From assembly GCA_004295045.1 (NCBI GenBank), contig SHND01000031.1, positions 29,986-93,985 of the forward strand: a stretch of 64,000 nucleotides of DNA, in the 5' to 3' direction. The notes under the pieces were generated by a model. That model did not search any database, was not told the DNA's origin, and was given only the letters and a program-made list of their open reading frames with translations. Both the position numbers and the translations under genes were made by a program. Within the stretch, counting starts at the first letter, position 1, and the number at the start of each line of letters is the position of its first letter. Source of the stretch: Chloroflexota bacterium. GTDB lineage: Bacteria; Chloroflexota; Anaerolineae; UBA4142; SHND01. Shown here one piece after another: positions 35,238 through 43,568 of the stretch.

Positions 35238-35585
35238 ATGACCACTCGTATCAAAGCCGCCGAATTGCATCAACGCGTTGGAGATGTATTGGCACAGATT
35301 CGTTACACGGGCGAACGCGTAATTATAGAACGACGCGGCAAACCCGTGGCGGCAATTATCTCGATGGAGGACTTGGAACGACTGCAAGCAAGCTCTGTTC
35401 AATCAAATGCGAGCGGAGCATATCGCCCGCGCACGGTGGAGGAGGTGAAGGCATCACTCGCGCGCTCTGCTGCCTTACATCAATTGATGTTGGCTGAACG
35501 GAAAGGAAAACGTCTGCCCGATTCTGCCAAGGCAATTCGCCAAATGCGAGAGGAGCGTGCGCGTCGTGTCGCAGGTCGTAGTTGA
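35238..35585 (+). CDS. Phd/YefM-type antitoxin
   Basis: 115 residues from the ATG at 35238, five bases after GGAGG; an ATG three bases earlier is too close to it. The N-terminal half is the Phd/YefM DNA-binding fold (TTRIKAAELHQRVGDVLAQIRYTGERVIIERRGKPVAAIISMEDLERLQA). The C-terminal half is charged and helical, as in the toxin-wrapping tail of antitoxins. It overlaps the following PIN toxin gene by about 20 bases and probably represses the operon through the palindrome just upstream. Confidence 0.85.
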   Translation: MTTRIKAAELHQRVGDVLAQIRYTGERVIIERRGKPVAAIISMEDLERLQASSVQSNASGAYRPRTVEEVKASLARSAALHQLMLAERKGKRLPDSAKAIRQMREERARRVAGRS

Positions 35586-36009
35586 TGCAAGTCTTGCGGT
35601 CAAGTTGGTACTCATTGAGGAGGATACAGAAACTGCACGACGTCTTTGGCTCGACTGGACGAGTTCACAAACACAGCGCGTCGCACCGGCTTTATTTGTG
35701 TTTGAAAGTATTTCTGCCATTCGCTGGAATATCATTCGCAAATTGACAAGTGTGGCGGCCGCGGACGTAGCTTTTCAAGAATTCTTGGAATATGCGCAAG
35801 ATGTCCAACTCTTGATGCCGCCAACTCTTCATCAACGTGCGTGGGAAATTGCCAAACAGCTTGGGCAGGGACAGGTGTACGATTCGTACTATGTCGCGCT
35901 CGCAGAAATTCTGGATTGTGAATTATGGACTGCCGATGACAAATTGTATCGCGCTGCGCTCGGCGTGTATCCAAAAGTGAAACACATTCGCCACGCGCGT
36001 CGGAAATGA
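35566..36009 (+). CDS. PIN-domain ribonuclease toxin (VapC-like)
   Basis: 147 residues from a GTG at 35566 (a GTG at 35557 is also in frame and nearer the GAGGAG). The four acidic PIN residues are visible: Asp in VVVDASLAVK, Glu in FVFESISA, Asp in VYDSYYVALAE and Asp in WTADDKLYRA. PIN toxins cleave tRNA or mRNA and are blocked by the cognate antitoxin. The overlap with the antitoxin and the shared terminator support a two-gene operon. A Phd-like antitoxin with a PIN toxin is a common pairing. Confidence 0.87.
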   Translation: MSQVVVDASLAVKLVLIEEDTETARRLWLDWTSSQTQRVAPALFVFESISAIRWNIIRKLTSVAAADVAFQEFLEYAQDVQLLMPPTLHQRAWEIAKQLGQGQVYDSYYVALAEILDCELWTADDKLYRAALGVYPKVKHIRHARRK

Positions 36010-36010
36010 A

Positions 36011-36042
36011 AGAGTCGAGAAATTTCATCTCGGCTCTTTTTT
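36011..36042 (+). terminator. Terminator of the toxin-antitoxin operon
   Basis: AGAGTCGAGA pairs with TCTCGGCTCT (one wobble pair) around a seven-base loop and ends in six T residues. Confidence 0.85.
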
Positions 36043-36147
36043 GTTACCACTGCAACTTGGCGCAGTATGTTGTAATGCAGTTGCCAACGTTTTCGCCTTC
36101 CGTTACACGCCGCGAATAAAACGCCCCGTTGTTCACGACAGCGGAAT

Positions 36148-37617
36148 TTATCTCGCAAAAATCACCGCGCCTTTATCTCGATACACCTCGCGCCAATTCG
36201 CTGACCGCATCAATTCTTTTACCAACGCGCGCTGCGGAGGTACGATGACCCACGTGACTTTATATTTGTCCAAAATTTCCTCCCACCCCGCGCGCGCATT
36301 GATCGCATCCAAGTACTCGCGCACCAACGCTTCACCAAAAAAATCATTGTCGCCGTCAATGAACACGCGCTGTCTTGGAAACAAACGATATTCCAAGTAA
36401 CCGCCCCACGTGTACTCGTTGAACATGTTTCCCTGCAGCGGATTTTTTTCGAGATAATCCACCGCGTCCACCGGAAACGCGCGCGTGGTGAAAACATTTC
36501 CCTCGCCCCGCGCGTCAAAATTCACACCGCTCGTCTGCAAACCAACCAAAAGAACGATCACGACGACTCCCGTCGCCCACCCTGCCCCGATTGGGGCAAC
36601 CGCGTCAAGATTATCGAAACGCACGCGCAGCGCGGGCAAGGAAGCAACCAACCACGTTTCGGCAATCGGCGCGGTCACAATGGCGGCAACTTGCGCGTAA
36701 TTTGGGATATTGCGCGCGGAATACAAACCGAACGCCGTCCACGCGCCAAGCAGCAACAGGTGCGTCCAGCCCACGCGCGTTGTGAATCGTCCGAACAACA
36801 CAATCGAAAAGAGAATCCACGCGGCAAAGAGCCATGCGCTAATGTTGTGAAAATTCGGGGAGAGATATTCCACCGTATTGTCCACGAGAAAGCGATTGCC
36901 CATAAAGCCAAAAACGTGCTGCGGGAGCGCGACGCCAAAGGGATTGATGAGCGAGACGAGAAACGTGACCGCGAGGAACGCGAGAAAAATCATTGCGCGG
37001 CGCGTCTCGTGTTCCAAAAGCGCGCCGACGATGTAAATGCCAAGCATGAAAAATGCCAGCACGAACGCGCCGTTGAAATTCGCCCACAAAAACATCACGG
37101 GCAAAAAGAATGCTAACCATTTCCACTTGTTAGTGTGGCGAAACATTTCGCAAAAAATCAAGAGCAGCGTAAAACATAACAGCGAGAACAGATGCGGACG
37201 CGGGAGATGGTGGATCGCGCCGGTGAAATACGCGGCGAGCGCGGCAAAAAACGCGATAGGCGCGCTCACTCCCAAGCTGCGCAATCCAACCGCCAAAACG
37301 AAATAGATCGTTGCAAGCAAAAGCGCGGTGAGCCACGCAACGCCATTCAGTCCGCCCGCGCGGTACGCGAGCGCGTACACCACTTCGCTCAACCATTCGT
37401 GCAGCACGAGCGGCGCGCCAAAACGCGTATGCGAAAAAATATCCTGTGCGGGAATCGCGCGCGTGTCGAGAATATAGTTTCCAACGGTGAGATGCCGCCC
37501 CAAATCGCCGTCGCTGTTGAGCATGTCGGGCATGAAAAAGAGCGAGATGTAAAACACGAGCAGAAACAACAAAATTTCGAGCGAGGGCAAGAGCGCGCGG
37601 CGCAAAAGATTTGACAT
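36148..37617 (-). CDS. Polytopic membrane protein, GT-C glycosyltransferase-like
   Basis: 489 residues, ATG at 37617. About ten to eleven hydrophobic helices. The first loop has the acidic MLNSDGDLGRHLTVGNYIL, in the position of the DxD-type catalytic loop in GT-C/PMT glycosyltransferases. The C-terminal soluble domain (AVDYLEKNPLQGNMFNEYTWGGYLEYRLFPRQRVFIDGDNDFFG) is typical of bacterial proteins in this group. These use polyprenyl-phosphate sugars on the outer membrane face. Donor and acceptor are unknown. It stands alone, convergent with the toxin-antitoxin operon and divergent from the BTAD regulator. Confidence 0.65.
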   Translation of the reverse strand: MSNLLRRALLPSLEILLFLLVFYISLFFMPDMLNSDGDLGRHLTVGNYILDTRAIPAQDIFSHTRFGAPLVLHEWLSEVVYALAYRAGGLNGVAWLTALLLATIYFVLAVGLRSLGVSAPIAFFAALAAYFTGAIHHLPRPHLFSLLCFTLLLIFCEMFRHTNKWKWLAFFLPVMFLWANFNGAFVLAFFMLGIYIVGALLEHETRRAMIFLAFLAVTFLVSLINPFGVALPQHVFGFMGNRFLVDNTVEYLSPNFHNISAWLFAAWILFSIVLFGRFTTRVGWTHLLLLGAWTAFGLYSARNIPNYAQVAAIVTAPIAETWLVASLPALRVRFDNLDAVAPIGAGWATGVVVIVLLVGLQTSGVNFDARGEGNVFTTRAFPVDAVDYLEKNPLQGNMFNEYTWGGYLEYRLFPRQRVFIDGDNDFFGEALVREYLDAINARAGWEEILDKYKVTWVIVPPQRALVKELMRSANWREVYRDKGAVIFAR

Positions 37618-37712
37618 GAATCTGATTAAATCAGAATCTCACATGTCGCGCAATAAGACAGAGGGCAAATTGGATTTTTCTCGTACCACTATTCAAGCGA
37701 TACAAATTCCGA

Positions 37713-37718
37713 TATAAT
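37713..37718 (+). promoter_or_regulatory. TATAAT box for a leaderless BTAD-regulator transcript
   Basis: A perfect TATAAT lies eight bases before the ATG at 37727, so transcription would begin at or next to the start codon. No Shine-Dalgarno and no good -35 are seen. A TCTGATTAAATCAGA palindrome lies at 37622-37636, about 75 bases upstream. Confidence 0.5.
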
Positions 37719-37726
37719 TTTTTTGC

Positions 37727-39577
37727 ATGTCAGCGCCTCCGCGATTGAGCATCAAAGCATTGGGTCAAGTCCAAGAGCTGGTTAGCACACAGCCCTCGCT
37801 CAAGTGGAAATACCTCCAGTCGCCCGAATTGCTCTTGTTCCTCATGTGTGAAACAGAGAGTCCGCCAAACCCGACGGACCCACGGCAATTGCGCGGGCGT
37901 ACGCGCGAACGGATTGAAGCTGACCTGCCAATTCATTCGATGGATGGGAGCGATGATAACTTTCAAGCGCGGCTGAGCGATATCCGAAACGTCATCGGCA
38001 AGGAATGGGTCCTCTACGCAGACCAAGTTTATAAATTCAATTACACCTTGCCGTGCTTTTTTGACGTGCGGGAGTTTGAGCAATTGGTCAAGGAGGGGCG
38101 ACGACTAGCAGCGAGCGCGGCGCCAGACAAGGCGATTCCTCTTTTTCAGCAAGCACTCGCGTTGTATCGCGGCGATTTTATGCAAGGACATATGAAACGC
38201 CGTTCGCCGCTGAATGATCTGGAAGAGGTTGAACGCGAATGGTATCTCACCAAACGCGAAGAATTGCGCGGCGCGCGTTGGGACTGTTTGCAATATCTCG
38301 GTGAATTGCTCTTTACTGCGCGCGAATACCGCGACGCGGTTGAAATCAATCGTCAACTTGTGCTCGATCTCGACGATGATGACGACGCGCATTATCGGGT
38401 GTTGTATTCGCTCGGCGCGCAGGGACTCAAGAGCGACGCGCTGCGACATTACAAGCTCCTGAAAGAACGGCGCGGTCAAGCTGCGCTCGATCCGAAACTC
38501 GCGGAGTTGATCGAACAGCTCCGCCGCAACGAGCTCACGCAGCAAGGGATTCAAGGCGCGGCGCCACAATCTGCGTTTTCCCCATTGAATCCGAATGTTG
38601 CACTCCCGCCACCCTTTCAGGTCCCCGGCGACCTACCACGTTTTGTAGGACGCGCGGCGCAACTTGAAACATTGTGCGACGCGCTGCAACAAGCCGCGCA
38701 AACTCCACTGTGCCTCGTCGGAATGGGCGGCATTGGCAAGACCTCTCTCGCGATTCATTCGGCATATCGGCTGCGCGAACAATTTTCCGACGGCGTGTTG
38801 TGGGGAAATTTGCGCGACAGCACGCCGCTGGCGATTCTGGCAAGTTGGGAGCGCGCCTTTGGTTGTGATTTCAGCGGTTTGCCCGATTTGAATGCGCGCG
38901 CCGCGTCGTTCCGCAGTTTGCTGCACGACAAAAATGTGCTGGTCATTTTGGATGATGTCGTGGATGCGGCAAACGCGCGTCCGCTGCTCTTGAACGGCGA
39001 ACATACGCGCACAATTTTCACGAGCCGCAGCGCGGACATTGCAGCCGCGCTGGACGCGCAGCGAATCGAGATGCCGCTGTTGGAGGCAGATGAGAGCGCG
39101 GATTTGCTGACGCGCATTATTGGCGCGGAACGCGTCGCCGGGCAAGAAAATTTTGCGACGGAAATTTGTCAATTGCTCGGACACCTGCCGCTCGCGCTGG
39201 ATATTACCGCACACCGCCTCGTTTCACGCCCGCAGTGGACGCTGGCAGAGATGGCGGAACGTTTGCGGGCAGAAATGAAACGACTGGATGAACTGCAACT
39301 GGCAGACCGCGCCGTGCGCGCAACGTTTGCCGCGAGTTGGGATGTCTTGAACGACGCGCAAAAGCACGTTCTCGCGCACGTCGGCGTATTCAACGCGCGT
39401 TCATTCACCGCGCCCGCGCTGATCCATGTTGCCGCTGTCGAGGAACAGCAGGGCAAAGAAATTTTGGATGAATTGGTTGGGCTTTCGCTATTGTGGCTGG
39501 AAAAGCTGACGCGTTATCGGCAGCATCCGCTGTTGGCGGATTTCTCGCGCGAGAAATTGCAGCAAGGGAGCGTTTGA
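37727..39577 (+). CDS. BTAD-NB-ARC transcriptional regulator (N-terminal part of a SARP/LuxR-type STAND protein)
   Basis: 616 residues, ATG at 37727. Residues about 10-110 are a winged-helix-like region (LQSPELLLFLMCETE...). About 115-265 is a bacterial transcription activation domain with TPR-like helices (KAIPLFQQALALYRGDFM). From about 300 there is an NB-ARC ATPase: FVGRAAQLETL, P-loop GMGGIGKTSLAIHS (about 331-344), Walker B VLVILDDVVDAA and GHLPLALDITA. It ends after a winged-helix region at SREKLQQGSV. Such proteins usually continue into TPR repeats; here these are in the next gene, two bases on and in another frame. Binds ATP and presumably switches transcription on ligand sensing. Confidence 0.85.
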   Translation: MSAPPRLSIKALGQVQELVSTQPSLKWKYLQSPELLLFLMCETESPPNPTDPRQLRGRTRERIEADLPIHSMDGSDDNFQARLSDIRNVIGKEWVLYADQVYKFNYTLPCFFDVREFEQLVKEGRRLAASAAPDKAIPLFQQALALYRGDFMQGHMKRRSPLNDLEEVEREWYLTKREELRGARWDCLQYLGELLFTAREYRDAVEINRQLVLDLDDDDDAHYRVLYSLGAQGLKSDALRHYKLLKERRGQAALDPKLAELIEQLRRNELTQQGIQGAAPQSAFSPLNPNVALPPPFQVPGDLPRFVGRAAQLETLCDALQQAAQTPLCLVGMGGIGKTSLAIHSAYRLREQFSDGVLWGNLRDSTPLAILASWERAFGCDFSGLPDLNARAASFRSLLHDKNVLVILDDVVDAANARPLLLNGEHTRTIFTSRSADIAAALDAQRIEMPLLEADESADLLTRIIGAERVAGQENFATEICQLLGHLPLALDITAHRLVSRPQWTLAEMAERLRAEMKRLDELQLADRAVRATFAASWDVLNDAQKHVLAHVGVFNARSFTAPALIHVAAVEEQQGKEILDELVGLSLLWLEKLTRYRQHPLLADFSREKLQQGSV

Positions 39578-39579
39578 AC

Positions 39580-40791
39580 ATGCCGATTCCCCTGCATCCG
39601 GAGTGGGACGCACTGCAAGCTGCCGAAGCGCGGTTGGTGGAATATTACTTGGACTATGCGACAGAGCAGCGTCGCAGTTTTCTCGCGCTCGAAGAGGAAT
39701 GGGATAATTTGAACGCGGGCATCGAAACGGCAGACCGCCTCGGTTTACAGGAACAGGTGATCGCCTTTGGTGATGTGTTGACGGAGGCGTGGTTCGCACG
39801 CGGACGCTTTACCGTTGCGCGGCACAATTATCCTCTTGTGATGCGCGCGGCGCTCGCGCTGGAAGAGCAAGACCCGTATATTGCGGCGTCGTTGAATTGG
39901 GGCAAGGCGTGCATTGACCAGGGCGATTATGCGGAAGCGGAGGAACATTTGCAGCACGGCTTGCAGACGAGCCGTGAGGTGAATGATGAATACGGGATTG
40001 CGAACGCGTTGTTTTTGCTCGGACGCGTTGCAGTGGAACGGAGCGAATACGACGCGGCGCAAAAATATCTGACAGAGAGTCAAACGATACGCGAGCGGAT
40101 TGGGGATCGGGCGGGGGTGGCGGAGACGTTGTATATGCAGGCGCGGATCAAGTATCGCTCCTTTAATTATTTGGACACAGAAAAGTTTGCTCTTCAAGCA
40201 TTGGAAATACAGAAGTCCCAGCGAATTAGCCAGAGCTATATTGTAACGTTACGTCTTCTGGCTATAAGCGCAAGTGACAAGGGAGATAATAACTTGGCAA
40301 AAGAATACATCCAACGCGCATTAAAGACAAGTATTGAAACTCAAGATGCAAGCGAGCAAGCGGCGGCGTTTTATAACGCGTCGATAATCTTCAGGCGAGA
40401 GCAAAATTTGAACTCGTCTTTGGAATATGCTGAGAGAAGTCTTAGTTTTCTCAATAGGATGGGAGACCGTAAGGCAAAAGCAAACGTTCTTAACCAAATC
40501 AGTCGTATTTATGCAGATCTGAATGAGACTGCTTCTGCAATTCGATATGGTCAAGAGAGTCTACAACTCTATAAAGAACTGAAAGACAGACAAGGAATTA
40601 CAATCATTTCACTTCACTTGGGCGATATTCTTGAGACGAGTGGGCAGCGAGAGAGAGCATGTCAATTGTGGTCAGAAGCACTGCCTTTTGCCGCGAGCGT
40701 TAAGCATCCACTCGCGACAGCCTTGGAAGAAAAACTTGAGCAAAATTGTAGCGAATCGAATTTCCAAAAACCCATTGCCCTACCCCCTTGA
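39580..40791 (+). CDS. TPR-repeat protein (C-terminal sensor part of the BTAD-NB-ARC regulator)
   Basis: 403 residues, ATG at 39580, two bases after the preceding stop. It begins as the direct continuation of a STAND regulator (ARLVEYYLDYATEQRRSFLALEEEWDNLNAGIETADRLG) and then has about seven TPR units (YIAASLNWGKACIDQGDYAEAEEHLQ; YGIANALFLLGRVAVERSEYDAAQKYL and so on). The two genes probably act as one protein split by a frameshift, or as a coupled pair. From about 40150 the DNA turns clearly more AT-rich with changed codon use, suggesting that the C-terminal repeats were exchanged by recombination. Confidence 0.82.
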   Translation: MPIPLHPEWDALQAAEARLVEYYLDYATEQRRSFLALEEEWDNLNAGIETADRLGLQEQVIAFGDVLTEAWFARGRFTVARHNYPLVMRAALALEEQDPYIAASLNWGKACIDQGDYAEAEEHLQHGLQTSREVNDEYGIANALFLLGRVAVERSEYDAAQKYLTESQTIRERIGDRAGVAETLYMQARIKYRSFNYLDTEKFALQALEIQKSQRISQSYIVTLRLLAISASDKGDNNLAKEYIQRALKTSIETQDASEQAAAFYNASIIFRREQNLNSSLEYAERSLSFLNRMGDRKAKANVLNQISRIYADLNETASAIRYGQESLQLYKELKDRQGITIISLHLGDILETSGQRERACQLWSEALPFAASVKHPLATALEEKLEQNCSESNFQKPIALPP

Positions 40792-40841
40792 ATGTCTCAT
40801 GATGCATTCAATTCAAAATCATAACTCAAAAGAAGGTTCGG

Positions 40842-40964
40842 ATGCGAAATGCTTTTACCTCTGTCAGTCTGTTCCTCGCACAGCAAGACAAGCGCACCTT
40901 GCTGTTGATTTTGACAATTCTTGTCCTCGCCGCAGGCGCGCCTTGCGATCTGCCCCCGAGCTAG
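40842..40964 (+). CDS. 40-residue hydrophobic mini-protein, copy A
   Basis: ATG at 40842 with AAGG six bases upstream. The frame reads MRNAFTSVSLFLAQQDKRTL, then LLILTILVLAAGAPC and a short DLPPS end. A basic/polar head, a single hydrophobic helix and a Cys after AAGAP give a lipoprotein-signal-like or single-pass peptide. Copy B, downstream at 41020-41142, encodes a peptide of exactly the same length with the shared core LAQxDKRTLLLIL...LAAGAxC. Conservation between the copies is the main evidence that it is real. Function unknown. Confidence 0.5.
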   Translation: MRNAFTSVSLFLAQQDKRTLLLILTILVLAAGAPCDLPPS

Positions 40965-41019
40965 CAATCAGCTTCTCGCGATACAATGTTCAGAAAGGAG
41001 TTTCCTATGACACACCTGC

Positions 41020-41142
41020 TTGACCGTCACCTTGCGCTTGGCGCAAGTGGACAAACGCACGCTTTTGTTGATATTAGCCACTCTGCTGTTGGCGCTGTTC
41101 GTTTTGGCAGCAGGCGCGGGGTGTACTATGTCACCAAGATAA
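41020..41142 (+). CDS. 40-residue hydrophobic mini-protein, copy B
   Basis: Frame starting at TTG 41020: LTVTLRLAQVDKRTLLLILA, then TLLLALFVLAAGAGC and TMSPR before TAA. It shares LAQxDKRTLLLIL and VLAAGAxC with copy A. An AAGGAG at 40995-41000 is followed seven bases later by an ATG at 41007, which is in a different frame; this copy either starts at the TTG or has suffered a one-base frameshift. A further AAGGAG plus ATGAACGAAATT-TGA follows at 41141-41165. Confidence 0.4.
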   Translation: MTVTLRLAQVDKRTLLLILATLLLALFVLAAGAGCTMSPR

Positions 41143-41240
41143 GGAGAAATCAAATGAACGAAATTTGACAAGAGTTCAGCCACCTGTTTGAGCATGTGGA
41201 TAGACGGACGATTCAGTTGAATGCACCAGATGCATTGAAC

Positions 41241-42950
41241 TTAGTGTGGCGGCTCAGTACACGGTCCCTCCGTCGTCCAGCCGCCTGCGCCAAAGACGCG
41301 GAACCAAATATCTTGTGTCGGTGGAATGGCTGAACCATCAGCCGCTTTGCGCGTTGGATCCATTTCCACCAATGAACCTTCTGGCAGAACCTGTAGTGGC
41401 GGCGTTGGAAACGCGAACGTAAAGTACTGCTTGCCTTTTTTGTCTGCCCAATCATGCCAGAGTGTGGGCGGATTGTTTGCAGGCACACAGAGATCTTTAC
41501 CTTCATATTTCTCTTTATCTTCAAGTGTGCCGCTGTCGAGAAATGTAAGCGGCGCGTCGCTGACCGGTTGCGCTGCTTGCAAAATCGCGTCGATAATTCC
41601 ATGCGCGTTGTCATACAACTGCTGCACAGAAACCCATGTTCCCGAAGGCGCCAATCCCCAGTCGCGCGGATTAACTTGGGAATATTCAAAGACCATCCGC
41701 AGTATTTCGACCGCTTGATTGATCTTGTGATCAATGGGATACAACGGTTCTCCCAACGCGTTCAAGCTCAAGTCCAGAGTTGGACTCCACTTGAGCATGG
41801 TGGACAGCTGTGCCGCAAGTCCAGCGGCAGTTGGAACAAAATTAAACTTGAGGTCTTTGGTGTCGTCGCTTTCAAGAGCAGCGGCTCCCAGAATATCCGT
41901 ACCGCTAAAGGTCATCAGTCCGCGCTCGCTCTCCAACGTGCGCTGCCAGCGATTAAAAAGTTCACGCGCAACGGTGGCGGGAGCGGGTGCGGGAGCGTTG
42001 ATCAAGAGGTCTCGAGTTCCGTTATTGAACGCGTTCAGCGCTTTGATATGAACCAATGGGCGCAGCAAGGGCGTTGGATGAACATCGGTGGTGTCGAGTG
42101 CTTCAAAGACCTCTTTGGAATGTTCAAGCGCCATATCCTGCGCGGTGAGCGCCGCCAAAGGACCACCCATCAAAGTCCCATATACATCCGCGAAAATTTC
42201 TTCGCTCCATGTCGGGAGAATTGGCGTTTCGTCGTATTCGTAAAAGAGCTCACGGATATTGAGATAGAGTCTATCAATTTCTGGCGTCCACCACTTGGCG
42301 GTATTTTGTTGCAAGAACGAATACCAATAACGGAAATGACCAATCTCGTGTGGAATTGCCAATAACGCTTTATAGTCCTCCAAACAAGTGTACGGAATAC
42401 CCACCAATGCCACCTGCGAATATGGGACAATGCGCACTTGTACCGAGTCCGCGAAATAGGTCAAGACTGTTCTTGGATCAAAATCGGGAAACGTGCAGTC
42501 GCGTTTGTCCTCGACCCTTTCAAAGCGGGGTTCGCCGTCGTTTGGGATACTGGGCGACGCGGGCCACAATGCGCGCATTGCCAGGCGGTCCACTTTTTCC
42601 AAAAACGCGCGCGTCCCCATGCGGCGTTGTTCGGCGGCGCGTTGAATCAAAGAAATATCTATCGAAATCTGGGCAAGCGTCGTGGCAAGCACATGTTCAG
42701 GCGGATATTTCACCGATTGAGCGAGCTGGGGATACCCGCCGCCGTATGTGCCTGCGGCGCGTTCGTCATTGTACGCAAAGCCATCGTAAAAAAATCGGAA
42801 TTGTCCTTCGCCATAGAGATGCAAACTGCGAACCAACTGAAGGAAAACTCGTTCGCGATTTATCCCTGAACCATTGTACAAATTGTACATGGAAGCAAGG
42901 ACCCCATTCAAACTTGCCCATTGCAAAGCGTAGCGCTCATATTTAGCCAT
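41241..42950 (-). CDS. Putative zinc metallopeptidase (HEIGH motif) of unrecognised family
   Basis: 569 residues, ATG at 42950. Around residue 201 it reads LLAIPHEIGHFRYW, an HExxH zinc-binding helix. Some 45 residues later, TWSEEIFADVYGTLMGG offers an ExxxD-type third ligand, as in gluzincin-like peptidases. The rest is helical with no signal peptide or membrane helix, and a Pro-rich C-terminal part ends FRVFGAGGWTTEGPCTEPPH. I know no family with this whole layout. It stands alone, upstream of two HTH genes on the other strand. Cytoplasmic peptidase or peptide-modifying enzyme is possible. Confidence 0.55.
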   Translation of the reverse strand: MAKYERYALQWASLNGVLASMYNLYNGSGINRERVFLQLVRSLHLYGEGQFRFFYDGFAYNDERAAGTYGGGYPQLAQSVKYPPEHVLATTLAQISIDISLIQRAAEQRRMGTRAFLEKVDRLAMRALWPASPSIPNDGEPRFERVEDKRDCTFPDFDPRTVLTYFADSVQVRIVPYSQVALVGIPYTCLEDYKALLAIPHEIGHFRYWYSFLQQNTAKWWTPEIDRLYLNIRELFYEYDETPILPTWSEEIFADVYGTLMGGPLAALTAQDMALEHSKEVFEALDTTDVHPTPLLRPLVHIKALNAFNNGTRDLLINAPAPAPATVARELFNRWQRTLESERGLMTFSGTDILGAAALESDDTKDLKFNFVPTAAGLAAQLSTMLKWSPTLDLSLNALGEPLYPIDHKINQAVEILRMVFEYSQVNPRDWGLAPSGTWVSVQQLYDNAHGIIDAILQAAQPVSDAPLTFLDSGTLEDKEKYEGKDLCVPANNPPTLWHDWADKKGKQYFTFAFPTPPLQVLPEGSLVEMDPTRKAADGSAIPPTQDIWFRVFGAGGWTTEGPCTEPPH

Positions 42951-43082
42951 AGCATCCTTCCTCCCGCTTGATTTTCCTCACGACACTTCCGTTTACTCTA
43001 TCACAATATTGCGCGCGCAGCGCAATACATTTCGCGTTTTGCAATCTAGCAAGAGTATAAATCCAAAATCCACAACTGAACC

Positions 43083-43165
43083 GATACAAAAAGCGATATT
43101 TGGCGAAGCGTTCCTGTTTCGCGTTTTCCTTTTCGCTTTATCACCGATATATCGGTTTTTGTATC
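43083..43165. promoter_or_regulatory. Inverted repeat and 14-bp palindrome upstream of the tandem HTH genes
   Basis: GATACAAAAAGCGATAT (43083-43099) pairs with ATATCGGTTTTTGTATC (43149-43165) with one mismatch. The right arm overlaps the perfect palindrome ACCGATATATCGGT (43143-43156). It lies in the 336-base gap between the divergent metallopeptidase and HTH genes and may be an operator. Nothing else was recognised in the gap. Confidence 0.5.
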
Positions 43166-43286
43166 ACTAGCACATGGTACGCTGAGTTCGAGTTCAATTC
43201 ACTCGGAGAGACCCGATTCATGCCCCTACGACTGTCTTGTTTCTTGCGGCGGTCTATGGGAATGGATCCAAAAAGGAGCAAATCAA

Positions 43287-43568
43287 ATGAATACGCTACT
43301 TTCCTTTGGCAGTTGGCTCAAGCTGCGTCGCCGTGCCATGAATTACACCCAATGCGAGCTGGCGAGACGCGTCTACTGCGCCGAAATCACCATCCGCAAA
43401 ATCGAAGCCGACGACCTGATTCCGGGCTGTGACCTGCTTGAACTAATTTTGCGAGCGCTAAACGTCAAATCAACGGAATGGAGCGACCTGGTACGTTTGG
43501 CGCGGCGGCGTGAGGTGGAATTTAATCACTTTGGTCAGCGTGTCTCAAGCGGCTCATCCTGGATGTGA
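43287..43568 (+). CDS. Small XRE-type helix-turn-helix protein 1
   Basis: 93 residues, ATG at 43287 with AAGGAG nine bases upstream. Almost the whole protein is one XRE HTH domain (FGSWLKLRRRAMNYTQCELARRVYCAEITIRKIEADDLIPG). The sequence CAEITIRKIEAD is shared with the next gene. Its wording matches the N-terminal HTH of large Chloroflexota regulators that continue into NB-ARC and TPR domains, but here the protein stops after a short tail. Likely a DNA-binding repressor or a remnant of a larger regulator. Confidence 0.75.
   Translation: MNTLLSFGSWLKLRRRAMNYTQCELARRVYCAEITIRKIEADDLIPGCDLLELILRALNVKSTEWSDLVRLARRREVEFNHFGQRVSSGSSWM

Noticed and set aside
40631..41023. 130-codon frame overlapping the TPR gene end and the mini-protein region
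   Set aside because: It runs out of frame through the TPR coding sequence, has no ribosome site and no family-like motif.
41154..41168. Selenocysteine readthrough of the TGA in MNEI-TGA
   Set aside because: No SECIS-like hairpin is apparent directly after the TGA and the downstream frame matches no selenoprotein.
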